NCBI RefSeq assembly: GCF_014705605.1
Contig: NZ_JACXIZ010000007.1
Coordinates: forward strand, 186,001 to 250,000
DNA from: Paenibacillus sabuli
Lineage (GTDB): Bacteria > Bacillota > Bacilli > Paenibacillales > Paenibacillaceae
Reading direction: 5' to 3'
DNA length: 64,000 nucleotides
Shown one piece after another: positions 18,337 to 26,342 of the stretch. A model generated the notes under the pieces. The model ran no database searches, was not told the origin of the DNA, and saw only the letters and a list, made by a program, of their open reading frames with translations. Each line of letters starts with the position of its first letter. The stretch's first letter is position 1. A program made the position numbers and the translations under genes.

Positions 18337-19162
18337 TGCGATCCTCCTTCCGCCGCCAGAACCAGACCCGCGAGCGCGCGCGATCTGCGGTCGACTTGGG
18401 CTGGAGCTCGTCGAAGAGCTTCGAGATCAGCGATTCTTCCTTGATGTCGCGCACGACCATGCCGCCGATCGCCAGCGACACCTGCCCCGTCTCCTCGGAG
18501 ACGATGACCGACACCGCATCGGCGACCTCGCTGATGCCGATGGCCGCGCGATGTCGCGTGCCGAGCTCCTTGCTGATGAACGGATTCTCCGAGAGCGGCA
18601 GATAGCAGCCGGCCGCCATGATCTGGCCGCCGCGCATGATCACCGCCCCGTCGTGAAGCGCCGTATTGGGCGCGAAGATCGTCGTCAGCAGCTGCGAGCT
18701 GATCTGCGACTCCATGCGCGTGCCCGATTCGATATACTCGTTGAGCCCGGTCTCGCGCTCGAAGACGATCAGGGCGCCGATCCGTCGCGCGGCCATGTAG
18801 TTGACCGCCTTGATCAGCTCGCCGATGCGCTCGTGGATGTCCCGGTCCAGCTCGGTCGAACGTCCGAACAGCTTGCCGCGGCCGAGCTGCTCCAGCGCCC
18901 GGCGCAGCTCCGGCTGGAACAGGATGAGCACGGTGATGACCCCGAAGGTGAACATCTGATTCATGAGCCACTTCAGCGTGTACAGGTCGAACCACGTACT
19001 GACCGCCCAGGTCGCCACGAGCACGAAGATCCCCTTGAGCAGTTGGACCGCGCGCGTTCCGCGTACGAGCACGAAGAGCTTGTATATAATAAAACTGACG
19101 ATTGCCACATCAATCAGATCTTTAACCCACATGTTCCAGGTCATATCGGCAAAGTAGTTCAT
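18329..19162 (-). CDS. cdaA: Membrane diadenylate cyclase
   Basis: Synthesises c-di-AMP from two ATP. 277 residues: three membrane helices within the first 85 residues, then the DAC (DisA_N) domain with DGA (171-173) and RHR (203-205, in GTRHRAA), both catalytic motifs intact. The start at MNYF was chosen by similarity to the usual CdaA N-terminus and a GGGGG site 8 nt upstream; in-frame ATGs at 19177 and further up are possible. First gene of the cdaA-cdaR-glmM operon. Confidence 0.95.
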   Translation of the reverse strand: MNYFADMTWNMWVKDLIDVAIVSFIIYKLFVLVRGTRAVQLLKGIFVLVATWAVSTWFDLYTLKWLMNQMFTFGVITVLILFQPELRRALEQLGRGKLFGRSTELDRDIHERIGELIKAVNYMAARRIGALIVFERETGLNEYIESGTRMESQISSQLLTTIFAPNTALHDGAVIMRGGQIMAAGCYLPLSENPFISKELGTRHRAAIGISEVADAVSVIVSEETGQVSLAIGGMVVRDIKEESLISKLFDELQPKSTADRARSRVWFWRRKEDRNG

Positions 19163-19236
19163 TGCGCCAACCCCCATCGGCCGTATAAACATTATTATTT
19201 TCGAGATTGAAGCGCCCAAACCCTTTTTTTCTCTTT

Positions 19237-19266
19237 ATTATAAAACGAAGCGGTCGCCAAAGTAAA
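19237..19266 (-). promoter_or_regulatory. Promoter of the cdaA-cdaR-glmM operon
   Basis: On the minus strand -35 TTTACT (19261-19266), 18-bp spacer, -10 TATAAT (19237-19242). The -35 overlaps the T-run of the rsiW terminator. It gives a leader of about 65 nt before cdaA. Confidence 0.55.
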
Positions 19267-19288
19267 AAAACCTCCCTTGCCAGGGAGG
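19264..19288 (-). terminator. Rho-independent terminator after rsiW
   Basis: Stem CCTCCCT (19282-19288 read on minus) with AGGGAGG (19271-19277), 4-nt loop, followed by seven T (19264-19270). It begins about 8 nt after the rsiW stop. Confidence 0.85.
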
Positions 19289-19295
19289 CCGCTGT

Positions 19296-19943
19296 TTAGT
19301 TGGCGAAGCCGCTGACGGTCTGTGTCACTTTGTACCAGAGCCAATCAAGGGCCTGGTTGATTTCGCGGTTCTGACCGATGATTTTGGCCGTGGAAGCCAA
19401 CTGCGTGGAGCCGTCGATGACGATCAGGTCTCCCGCCACCTCGCCCTGAATATCGGCTTTGCCGTTCTCCACGGTCAAATTGCCGTTGACCTGCACGCCT
19501 TCCGGCACGATGACGGTATCCCCCTCGATGACCACATGCTGCAGATCGGTGCCGCTGACGACCAGCTCCGTATCTTGTCCCCACATGGAGAAGAAGCTTG
19601 TCATCATCAGGAGCACAAAAACGGCAGCCACGGTAATCGCCGGGTGATTGCGAAACATACGGGTCCAGCTCCGCTTCCGACTGGGCGTAGGGAGCGCGCC
19701 CATGATGCGCTCGGACAGCCGGTCGGAACCCGCCTCATGCGTCGCTGCGCCTGCGGCAATCGGAAGGGTGCTGGTATCGGACAACGCGCTCATGGCGAAG
19801 GCCTCTGTCCGCTTCAGCTGTTCAAACCGCAATTTGCAAGCTTCGCAGCTTTGCAAATGCGTCTTCAGCTCCGCCGTTTGCACAGCGGGCAACTCGTCGT
19901 CCAAATAATCGTGCATATAAAGAATGGCGACGTTGCATTTCAT
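19296..19943 (-). CDS. rsiW: Anti-sigma-W factor with extracytoplasmic beta-solenoid-like domain
   Basis: Holds SigW inactive at the membrane until cleaved by site-1 and site-2 proteases. 215 residues. The ZAS zinc motif is His29-x3-Cys33-x2-Cys36; a single membrane helix is at about 101-120. The outside part (about 125-200) has short hydrophobic repeats such as VVIEGDTVIVPEGVQVNGNL, like bactofilin-type beta-solenoids. The ATG at MKCN was chosen because AAAGGG lies about 10 nt upstream. It follows sigW after 120 bp and is closed by a strong terminator. Confidence 0.85.
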   Translation of the reverse strand: MKCNVAILYMHDYLDDELPAVQTAELKTHLQSCEACKLRFEQLKRTEAFAMSALSDTSTLPIAAGAATHEAGSDRLSERIMGALPTPSRKRSWTRMFRNHPAITVAAVFVLLMMTSFFSMWGQDTELVVSGTDLQHVVIEGDTVIVPEGVQVNGNLTVENGKADIQGEVAGDLIVIDGSTQLASTAKIIGQNREINQALDWLWYKVTQTVSGFAN

Positions 19944-20063
19944 AGCAGCCCAACCCTTTCTGCAAAATTGCACGGCAAGCCGTCGTGTTTCTCTTTACGA
20001 TACGTGGCAAATCCGAAGATGTTTCAAAAATTATTTTTTGACGCCAGATTCGGCATAGACGCC

Positions 20064-20630
20064 CTAAAGCACCCGCTCCAGTTTTTTGCGCAAAAAGTCG
20101 CGTCCCCGGTGCAGCCTCGTCTTGACCGTCGTCACCGGCATGTCCAGCACCTCGCCCACCTCCTGCAGCGACAGCTCGTGCAAATAGCGCAGCACCATCA
20201 CCGACTTGTACTTGGGCGGGAGCGTCGCCATCGCCTGATGCACCGTGCGCTGCGTCTCCGAGAGGAGCGCCTCGCTCTCGGGGGTGCGGTCGTCGCTGGG
20301 CAGCATCGAATACCCGTCCAGCCCCTCGTGCTCCGAAGACTCGGCGTCCAGCGAATAGCCCGGCCTTCGCTTGCGCAGCCGGTCGATGCTCAGATTGGTC
20401 GCGATGCGATAGATCCAGGTCGAGAATTTCATGGACTGGTCGTAGCGCTCGAGATTTTTGTGCACCCGAAGGAAGGTGTCCTGCACGACATCCTCGGCTT
20501 CCTGGCGATTGCCCAGCATCCGGTAGGCCATATGGTACAGCTTGTCCTGATAAAGACCGACGATCTCGGCGAACGCCTGCTGGTCGCCTTTTAGCGCCAT
20601 GCGCGCCAAGCGCGCTTCGATAGATATCAC
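20064..20630 (-). CDS. sigW: ECF RNA polymerase sigma factor SigW
   Basis: Envelope-stress sigma factor of about 188 residues. Region 2 holds YRMLGNRQEAEDVVQDTFLRV and STWIYRIATNLSIDRLRKR; region 4 holds LSLQEVGEVLDMPVTTVKTRLHRGR, an intact helix-turn-helix. The start is taken as GTG with GGAGG 8 nt upstream; a TTG five codons earlier lies inside that ribosome binding site and is unlikely. I find no SigW-type promoter (TGAAAC...CGTA) in the 115 bp to ppc. Confidence 0.93.
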   Translation of the reverse strand: MISIEARLARMALKGDQQAFAEIVGLYQDKLYHMAYRMLGNRQEAEDVVQDTFLRVHKNLERYDQSMKFSTWIYRIATNLSIDRLRKRRPGYSLDAESSEHEGLDGYSMLPSDDRTPESEALLSETQRTVHQAMATLPPKYKSVMVLRYLHELSLQEVGEVLDMPVTTVKTRLHRGRDFLRKKLERVL

Positions 20631-20661
20631 TGCATCTTCCTCCAAATTGTCGCGCTGCGGG

Positions 20662-20729
20662 GAGAGGGGCCGGACGGGCGCCTGCCCTGTCCGGCCCCTC
20701 TCGGGATCAGGCCGCGAAGCTCCGCGGCC
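20662..20729. repeat. Two tandem GC-rich hairpins between ppc and sigW
   Basis: A perfect 14-bp inverted repeat (20662-20675 with 20689-20702), extended by 4 inner pairs, and a second 7-bp hairpin (20710-20716 with 20723-20729). Neither has a T-run, so termination of ppc is possible but not certain. Confidence 0.5.
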
Positions 20730-20744
20730 AGGTCGATTGTGCGA

Positions 20745-23552
20745 TCAGCCCGTATTGCGCAGCCCGGCGGCAATGCCGTTGATCGTCAGCAGCACCTCGC
20801 GCAGCAGCTCGGCGTCGTCGGCCTCGCTCGCGCGCAGCTCCCGCAGCTCCGTGAGCAGCTGGACCTGCATGTAGCTGAGCGGATCGACGTACGGATTGCG
20901 CAGCCGGATCGATTCTTGAATGACCGGTACGTTGTCCAGAATCTCCTGCTGTCCGGTAATGCTCAGGATCATCTCCGAGGTCCGCTTGTATTCGGCCTCG
21001 ATCTGACCGAAGATACGGTCGCGAATCGCGTCGTCCTTGATCATCGAGGCGTACTCGCGCGCGATCTGCAGATCGGCCTTGGCCAGCGCCATCTGCAGAT
21101 TGTCGATCAGCGAGCGGAAGAACGGGAACGACTCATACATCTCCTGCAGCTGCGCCAGGCGCTCTGCGCTGCCGTCCACGTACTGCTGCAGCGCGCTGCC
21201 CGAAGCGTACCAGGCCGGCAGCAGATAGCGGCTCTGCGTCCAGGAGAATACCCACGGAATCGCGCGCAGGTCCTCGAAGCGGTCGCTGTTTTTGCGCTTG
21301 GACGGACGCGACCCGATATTGAGCTCGCCGATCTCGCCGAGCGGCGTCGATTCCTTGAAGAAGGTGAGGAAGTCCGAGTCCCGGAAAATCAGGTCCTGGT
21401 ACTTCTCGAGCGCCGTCTCCGAAATCTGCTTCGCGATCGCGTCCCACTGCGCCTCCGACTCCGGCGGCGCGCTCGGGAAGCGGGCCAGCCGCGCTGCGGT
21501 GATGAGCGCCCATGTCGCCTGCTCCAAGCTGCGATAGGCAATGCCCTGTATGGCATAGCGCGAGGACAGCACCTCGCCCTGCTCGGTGATCTTGATGCCG
21601 CCGCCGATCGTGTGCGGCGGTTGCGCCAGGATGCTGCGGTTCAGCGGCATGCCGCCCCGGCCGAGCGCCCCGCCCCGGCCATGGAAGAACTTCAGCTTCA
21701 CCTGATGCGCGGCGGCCGCGGCGGTGATGTCCTTGAGCGCCACCCGCAGCTCCCAGTTCGCCGTGACGGCGCCGCCGTCCTTGTTGCTGTCGGAGTAGCC
21801 GAGCATGATCTCGTGCAGATTGCCCATCGCCTCGACCGCGCCGCGATAGATCGGCAGCTCCAGCAGCGTCGTCATGATCTCCGGCGCGGCATGCAGATCG
21901 TCGATCGTCTCGAATAGTGGCACCGATTGCAGCGTGCAGGTGATCGCCCCGTCCGGCTCCTGGCGGAACAGGCCGACCTCCTTGGCCAGCACCATGACCT
22001 CCAGCAGATCGCTCGCGCCCTGGGTCATGCTGATCAGATAGGTGGAGATGCAGCCCTGGCCGAATTCCTGCTGCGCCCGGTAGATCGTCTGATACACGTC
22101 CAGGCATTCGCGCGTGCCGTCCGAGTAGGCGAGATGGCTCGACGTCAGCGGACGCGGGTCCTGGAGCAGCTTGTGCAGCAGCTCGATCTTTTCGTCCTCG
22201 GACAGTGCGCCGTAATTGTCGACGATGTTCATCTTGGCCAGAATCTCGCCCATCGCGTTCTCATGCTCCTGGCTGTGCTGACGCACGTCGAGCGAAGCGA
22301 GGTGGAAGCCGAACAGCTCCACCTGGCGGATCATCTTGCGAATATAGCGATCCGCTACGTAGTCCGCGAAGTGGTGGCGCAGGCTGCGGTCGATCGTGTG
22401 CAGATCGGAGACCAGCTCATCCGGACGATTGTAGCGCCGATCCGAGCCCTTGAGCGATTCGTCGCGCGCGTTGCGAAGCTTCTCGAGCATGAAGGAGAGC
22501 TTGATGCGGTACGGCTCCTTCTCGTTGCGCCACAGCTCGCCCTTGGTGAGCCGGTCGATGCGCTCGCGGTCGGTCCGGATCGATTGCTGCAGCTCATCGG
22601 TTACTTCAATAATATTGGTGCTGAAGCTGAGCAGATCCATCAGCTGCTTGAGCGTGCGCTCGTACTTGTCCAGCACGAGCTGGCGCTGCAGCGTCAGCGT
22701 CTCCCAGGTGACCTTGGCGGTGACGGACGGATTGCCGTCGCGGTCGCCGCCGATCCACGAGCCGAAGCGCAGATACGTCGGCACGTGCCAGTCTTCCTCG
22801 GGATAGTGCTTGTCCAGGCAGCGCTCGAGCTCCTCGTAGACGCTCGGCAGCACCTCGAAGAGCGTCTCGTCGAAGTAGTACATGCCGTTGCGCACCTCGT
22901 CGATGACGGTCGGCTTGCGGTCGCGCAGCTCGTCGGTCTGCCACAGCGTCAGCACCTCGTTGAGCAGCCGCTCCCGCAGCTTCTCTCGCTCGCGATGCGT
23001 CAGCGTCGGATTGTCCAGCTCCATGACCTCGCTCGCCATGCGCTGATGGATGTCCATCACCGCGCGGCGCGTCGCCTCGGTCGGATGCGCGGTCATCACC
23101 AGCTCCAGCGAGATCTCCGCCAGCAGCTCGCGGACGACCTCGACGCCGATGCCCTGCTCCTTGAGCTCTTGCACCGCGCTCTCGATCGAGCCCGGCTGCA
23201 CGCTCTCGCCGGCGGAGCGCTCGTAGTCGCGCTTGCGGCGGATCCGGTGATTCTGCTCGGCGATATTGACGAGCTGGAAATAAATCGCGAAAGCGCGGAT
23301 CACCTGATGACGGATCTCCGGGCTCAGCGAGTCAATGGTGCGTTTGAACTCCTCATACAGCTCGGGCACGTACTCCGCCCGCAGCGTTTTGCTCATTTCG
23401 CGAATGCGCTCGACAATGTCCAGCAGCTCTTCGCCGCCTTGATGGACGAGCACCTCGCCCAGAATATTTCCCAAGAAGCGAACGTCCCGGCGCAGCAGGT
23501 TGCTGGTTTGGGGACGGCTCGCAGTTGCAGCCGATGTACTTTGTTCAGACAT
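20745..23552 (-). CDS. ppc: Phosphoenolpyruvate carboxylase
   Basis: Carboxylates PEP with bicarbonate to oxaloacetate, an anaplerotic step. 935 residues, close to the bacterial family length. Motifs: the catalytic His in VMTAHPTEATRR (near 157), GYSDSNKDGG (near 589) and the glycine loop FHGRGGALGRGG (near 621-632). The protein ends NGIAAGLRNTG, the canonical C-terminus. AGGAGG lies 6 nt before the ATG at MSEQ. Monocistronic or read on into sigW; the hairpins behind it argue for partial separation. Confidence 0.97.
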   Translation of the reverse strand: MSEQSTSAATASRPQTSNLLRRDVRFLGNILGEVLVHQGGEELLDIVERIREMSKTLRAEYVPELYEEFKRTIDSLSPEIRHQVIRAFAIYFQLVNIAEQNHRIRRKRDYERSAGESVQPGSIESAVQELKEQGIGVEVVRELLAEISLELVMTAHPTEATRRAVMDIHQRMASEVMELDNPTLTHREREKLRERLLNEVLTLWQTDELRDRKPTVIDEVRNGMYYFDETLFEVLPSVYEELERCLDKHYPEEDWHVPTYLRFGSWIGGDRDGNPSVTAKVTWETLTLQRQLVLDKYERTLKQLMDLLSFSTNIIEVTDELQQSIRTDRERIDRLTKGELWRNEKEPYRIKLSFMLEKLRNARDESLKGSDRRYNRPDELVSDLHTIDRSLRHHFADYVADRYIRKMIRQVELFGFHLASLDVRQHSQEHENAMGEILAKMNIVDNYGALSEDEKIELLHKLLQDPRPLTSSHLAYSDGTRECLDVYQTIYRAQQEFGQGCISTYLISMTQGASDLLEVMVLAKEVGLFRQEPDGAITCTLQSVPLFETIDDLHAAPEIMTTLLELPIYRGAVEAMGNLHEIMLGYSDSNKDGGAVTANWELRVALKDITAAAAAHQVKLKFFHGRGGALGRGGMPLNRSILAQPPHTIGGGIKITEQGEVLSSRYAIQGIAYRSLEQATWALITAARLARFPSAPPESEAQWDAIAKQISETALEKYQDLIFRDSDFLTFFKESTPLGEIGELNIGSRPSKRKNSDRFEDLRAIPWVFSWTQSRYLLPAWYASGSALQQYVDGSAERLAQLQEMYESFPFFRSLIDNLQMALAKADLQIAREYASMIKDDAIRDRIFGQIEAEYKRTSEMILSITGQQEILDNVPVIQESIRLRNPYVDPLSYMQVQLLTELRELRASEADDAELLREVLLTINGIAAGLRNTG

Positions 23553-23603
23553 ACATTTCCTCCTGTTTTGCATCGTTTGCACGGACGCGGAATCACTTTT
23601 ATT

Positions 23604-23632
23604 ATCATACTACAAAACATCACACGGTTGAA
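23604..23632 (-). promoter_or_regulatory. Possible ppc promoter
   Basis: On the minus strand TTCAAC (23627-23632), 17-bp spacer, TATGAT (23604-23609). The -35 is weak. The leader to ppc would be about 45 nt. Confidence 0.35.
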
Positions 23633-23710
23633 GTCCTTTCATAAAAGCCTTCCAATCCGGCTGTTCCAAGCCCTTCAACTCGTAATACTATATATTTCAT
23701 ATTTCAAAAA

Positions 23711-23730
23711 GCCTCGACAATTGTCGAGGC
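23711..23730 (-). terminator. Terminator of the tRNA cluster
   Basis: Perfect palindrome GCCTCGACAATTGTCGAGGC followed on the minus strand by TTTTT. It lies 14 nt after the last tRNA-Gly. Confidence 0.85.
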
Positions 23731-23744
23731 TTCGAATGGATGGA

Positions 23745-23819
23745 TGGAGCGGAAGACGGGAATCGAACCCGCGACCCTCGCCTTGGCAAGGCGATGCTCT
23801 ACCGCTGAGCCACTTCCGC
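23745..23819 (-). tRNA. tRNA-Gly (anticodon GCC), copy 2
   Basis: 75 nt with CCA encoded. Acceptor strand GCGGAAG pairs with CTTCCGC, anticodon loop TTGCCAA, T-loop GTTCGAATC. Same sequence as the copy at 24177-24251. Confidence 0.97.
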
Positions 23820-23881
23820 ACGGTTAATCGGTTGTAAGTTGGTTTTAAGTCCATTTCTGGAATTCTCGCCGCCCATAAAAA

Positions 23882-23901
23882 AAGCCTTGCGCGCAAGGCT
23901 T
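23882..23901 (-). terminator. Terminator within the tRNA cluster
   Basis: Palindrome AAGCCTTGCGCGCAAGGCTT followed on the minus strand by a run of T (23877-23881). It lies between tRNA-Gly(UCC) and the last tRNA-Gly(GCC), so the last gene either depends on readthrough or has its own promoter in 23820-23876; no clear promoter is seen there. Confidence 0.75.
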
Positions 23902-23914
23902 CTCGATGACGGTA

Positions 23915-23988
<74 letters not shown>

Positions 23989-23996
23989 ATCTTTAG

Positions 23997-24073
23997 TGGT
24001 CGGGACGACACGATTTGAACATGCGACCCCCTGGTCCCAAACCAGGTGCTCTACCAAGCTGAGCTACGTCCCG
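23997..24073 (-). tRNA. tRNA-Pro (anticodon UGG)
   Basis: 77 nt with CCA encoded. Acceptor CGGGACG with CGTCCCG, anticodon loop TTTGGGA, T-loop GTTCAAATC. Confidence 0.97.
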
Positions 24074-24091
24074 TTACTGCTAAAAGATAAA

Positions 24092-24168
24092 TGGCGCGCC
24101 CTGAGAGATTCGAACTCCCGGCCTTTTGATTCGTAGTCAAACGCTCTATCCAGCTGAGCTAAGGGCGC
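24092..24168 (-). tRNA. tRNA-Arg (anticodon ACG)
   Basis: 77 nt with CCA encoded. Acceptor GCGCCCT with AGGGCGC, anticodon loop CTACGAA, T-loop GTTCGAATC. The ACG anticodon is expected to be read as ICG after TadA editing. Confidence 0.97.
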
Positions 24169-24176
24169 ATATTGTA

Positions 24177-24251
24177 TGGAGCGGAAGACGGGAATCGAAC
24201 CCGCGACCCTCGCCTTGGCAAGGCGATGCTCTACCGCTGAGCCACTTCCGC
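24177..24251 (-). tRNA. tRNA-Gly (anticodon GCC), copy 1
   Basis: 75 nt with CCA encoded, identical to the copy at 23745-23819. First tRNA of the cluster, just downstream of the promoter at 24293-24321. Confidence 0.97.
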
Positions 24252-24292
24252 ATTTGCTTGATTTCGCCAAAACATCAAAGGCGACAAGTAAT

Positions 24293-24321
24293 AATATATC
24301 AGGTATTCGGCAGGAATGCAA
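24293..24321 (-). promoter_or_regulatory. Promoter of the tRNA cluster
   Basis: On the minus strand -35 TTGCAT (24316-24321), 17-bp spacer, -10 TATATT (24293-24298). An A/T-rich tract of about 17 bp (24324-24340) lies just upstream and resembles an UP element. Confidence 0.7.
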
Positions 24322-24396
24322 GCTTTTTTTTAAAAAAAATTGGGGGAACGCAGCACGACCTTGAACGCGGCGAATCGGACGCAACAGCGGGCAAAG

Positions 24397-24430
24397 GCGA
24401 GCGGCTCCCTCGTGTACGAGAGCCGCTTGC
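24397..24430 (-). terminator. Hairpin after the siderophore ATPase gene
   Basis: AGCGGCTC (24400-24407) pairs with GAGCCGCT (24420-24427), with an inner TCGT/ACGA stem. No T-run follows on the minus strand, so it may be a weak terminator or a 3' stabilising stem. Confidence 0.4.
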
Positions 24431-24502
24431 GTCTGTATGCTAAGAGCCGACGTTCACTCATACGACAGCAAGACGAAACGGCTGGCGGCGTCCTGCCCCG
24501 CG

Positions 24503-25339
24503 CTACGCGCCGACCGCCGCTAACGATTTCTTGCCGGCATCCTCCGCTGCCTGCTGCGGCGCGAGCGCGAACGGCAGACAGAGCGGTACGCCGGTACGCG
24601 GATCGGGCACGACATCCGCCTCGATGCCGAACACCTCGCGCAATATGTCGGGGGTCATGACTTCGGTTGGTGAGCCCTCGCCCGCGACACGGCCCTTCTT
24701 GATCGCGATCATATGGTCGGCGTAGCGCGAAGCGTGGTTGAGATCATGCACGACCATGACGATCGTTCGTCCTGCCTCGCCGTTTAACTTGTGCAGCAAT
24801 TGAAGCACCTCGAGCTGATGCGCCATGTCGAGGAACGTGGTGGGTTCATCCAGGAACATGATATCCGTCTCCTGCGTGAGCGTCATCGCGATCCAGGCGC
24901 GCTGCCGCTGCCCCCCGGAGAGTTGGTCCACCGGACGCTCGGCGAATTCTGTCATAGCAGTCGCCTCCAGCGCCCAATTGACGACGCGGCGATCCTCCTT
25001 GCTCATCGAGCCGAAGCCCTTCTGATACGGAAAACGCCCGTAAGAGACGAGTTCGGTCACGGTCAGCCCGTCCGGAGAAGTCGGGTTCTGCGGCAGGATC
25101 GCCAGTTGCTTCGCCACTTCCTTCGTCGACTGCTTGTGAATCGATTTGCCGTCGAGCAACACGCTGCCGCTTGAAGGCGACATGATGCGCGCCAATGTTT
25201 TCAGGATCGTGGATTTGCCCGATCCGTTCGAACCGACCAGCGCCGTGATTTTGCCTTGAGGAATTGCAATATTCAGATCCTCCACAATTTTGCGTTTCTC
25301 ATAAGCAATGTCCAGACCGGTGGTCGTCAAACGAATCAT
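24503..25339 (-). CDS. Iron-siderophore ABC transporter ATP-binding protein (FecE/FhuC/YusV type)
   Basis: Energises siderophore import. 278 residues. Walker A GSNGSGKST, Q-loop LPQNP, signature LSGGQRQRAW, Walker B IMFLDEP and the switch His in VVHDLNH are all intact. The start ATG has GAGGAG 11 nt upstream; a GTG four codons earlier is too close to that site. No permease or binding protein is encoded next to it, so like B. subtilis YusV it may serve several remote siderophore permeases. Two Fur-box-like sequences lie upstream. Confidence 0.9.
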   Translation of the reverse strand: MIRLTTTGLDIAYEKRKIVEDLNIAIPQGKITALVGSNGSGKSTILKTLARIMSPSSGSVLLDGKSIHKQSTKEVAKQLAILPQNPTSPDGLTVTELVSYGRFPYQKGFGSMSKEDRRVVNWALEATAMTEFAERPVDQLSGGQRQRAWIAMTLTQETDIMFLDEPTTFLDMAHQLEVLQLLHKLNGEAGRTIVMVVHDLNHASRYADHMIAIKKGRVAGEGSPTEVMTPDILREVFGIEADVVPDPRTGVPLCLPFALAPQQAAEDAGKKSLAAVGA

Positions 25340-25395
25340 CGCAAACTTCACTCCTCTTAAAGTAGATTTTATAGTTTAGAATGATTACAGATAAA

Positions 25396-25439
25396 TGATA
25401 ATGATTCTTACTTGCATGAATTAATGATAATCGTTCTCA
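25396..25439 (-). promoter_or_regulatory. Two Fur boxes upstream of the siderophore ATPase gene
   Basis: TGATAATGATTCTTA (25396-25410) and TGATAATCGTTCTCA (25425-25439) each match most positions of the 7-1-7 Fur consensus TGATAATNATTATCA. They lie 57-100 bp upstream of the start, around a weak promoter whose -10 reads TATAAA. Confidence 0.75.
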
Positions 25440-25484
25440 ACTTTAATTGTCAACCATTTTTTTCACAATTCTGCTTGTGAAATG

Positions 25485-26114
25485 TTACAGCTTCGCGAGC
25501 GCGCCGCACAAATAAGCCGCCTGCAGGCCGTGTACCCGCTCGCTGAAATGGACGTGGTCGACGTAGACCTCGTCCGCCCCGAGCCAAGCAATAAGCCGCT
25601 CGCTAAACCCATACAAATCGATGGAATACCAGCCGAATTCGGCGACCAGCGCATCCGCCGTCTCATTGTAGGCGATGGTGTCCCGGTTAAAGCGATGGAA
25701 CGCCATGCCGGGCCGGTCATTATGACGCGCATCCTCTACCGGCGTCGTCCGCACCCATACCCCTTCAACGCCGCGCCGCTGCATCAGCTCGAAGACGGCG
25801 CGCAGATTGCGCTGGTAATCCGCGATCTCGACCTGGACCTTGCCCGTGGCCGGATCAGTCTTGATATCATGCAGTCCGCAATTCAGCAGCAGCACCATGC
25901 CCGGCTTCCAAAAGCCCTCTGCGTCACGCTCGCACACGTACTCCAGCACCCTCGCGCTGTCGCCGCCGTTCATCTGCGCCGGACGGTCCAGGTCGGTATC
26001 CTCGGGGCCGCGCGCGCCCTTGCGGTCGTACACGTAGCTGCCCTCTACCATCGCCCGCAGTGCGGGGCCATACTGAATCGAGATACTGTCGCCAATCACA
26101 AATAGCGTCTTCAT
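25485..26114 (-). CDS. SGNH/GDSL-family hydrolase
   Basis: Esterase-like enzyme of 209 residues, with no signal peptide. The catalytic Ser is in FVIGDSIS (block I, residues 5-12); Gly and Asn positions are seen in LNCGLHD (blocks II-III); the Asp-x-x-His dyad is in YVDHVHFS near the C-terminus (block V). GGAGAGG stands 6 nt before the ATG. It is the last gene of the polysaccharide-use locus, so removal of acetyl groups from imported glycan fragments is likely but inferred. Confidence 0.85.
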   Translation of the reverse strand: MKTLFVIGDSISIQYGPALRAMVEGSYVYDRKGARGPEDTDLDRPAQMNGGDSARVLEYVCERDAEGFWKPGMVLLLNCGLHDIKTDPATGKVQVEIADYQRNLRAVFELMQRRGVEGVWVRTTPVEDARHNDRPGMAFHRFNRDTIAYNETADALVAEFGWYSIDLYGFSERLIAWLGADEVYVDHVHFSERVHGLQAAYLCGALAKL

Positions 26115-26302
26115 TTCGACCTCTCCTTTATCACTTGGCATAAAAGCTTCACCTCATTCCTATCATACCGCTGCATGCGGGGGATGCCAATACCGATTCG
26201 CGCAAGGCGCACTCGCGAACGAGGCCGCCGGCGCACAGATCATCGGGGCACGGAGGTAAGCGGAGCGCCCGTCCTACCGGCAGAGCCCGTCCGTGTGGAC
26301 CC

Positions 26303-26322
26303 GCTCGGTATACATACCGAGC
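26303..26322 (-). terminator. Hairpin after the beta-helix protein gene
   Basis: Perfect 9-bp arms GCTCGGTAT (26303-26311) and ATACCGAGC (26314-26322), about 20 nt after the stop. No T-run follows, so termination is uncertain. Confidence 0.4.
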
Positions 26323-26342
26323 AGGTCCGATCGGGAGAGCCC

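Noticed and set aside
20631-20744. SigW autoregulatory promoter
   Set aside because: No TGAAAC/CGTA pair at proper spacing in the short gap between ppc and sigW.
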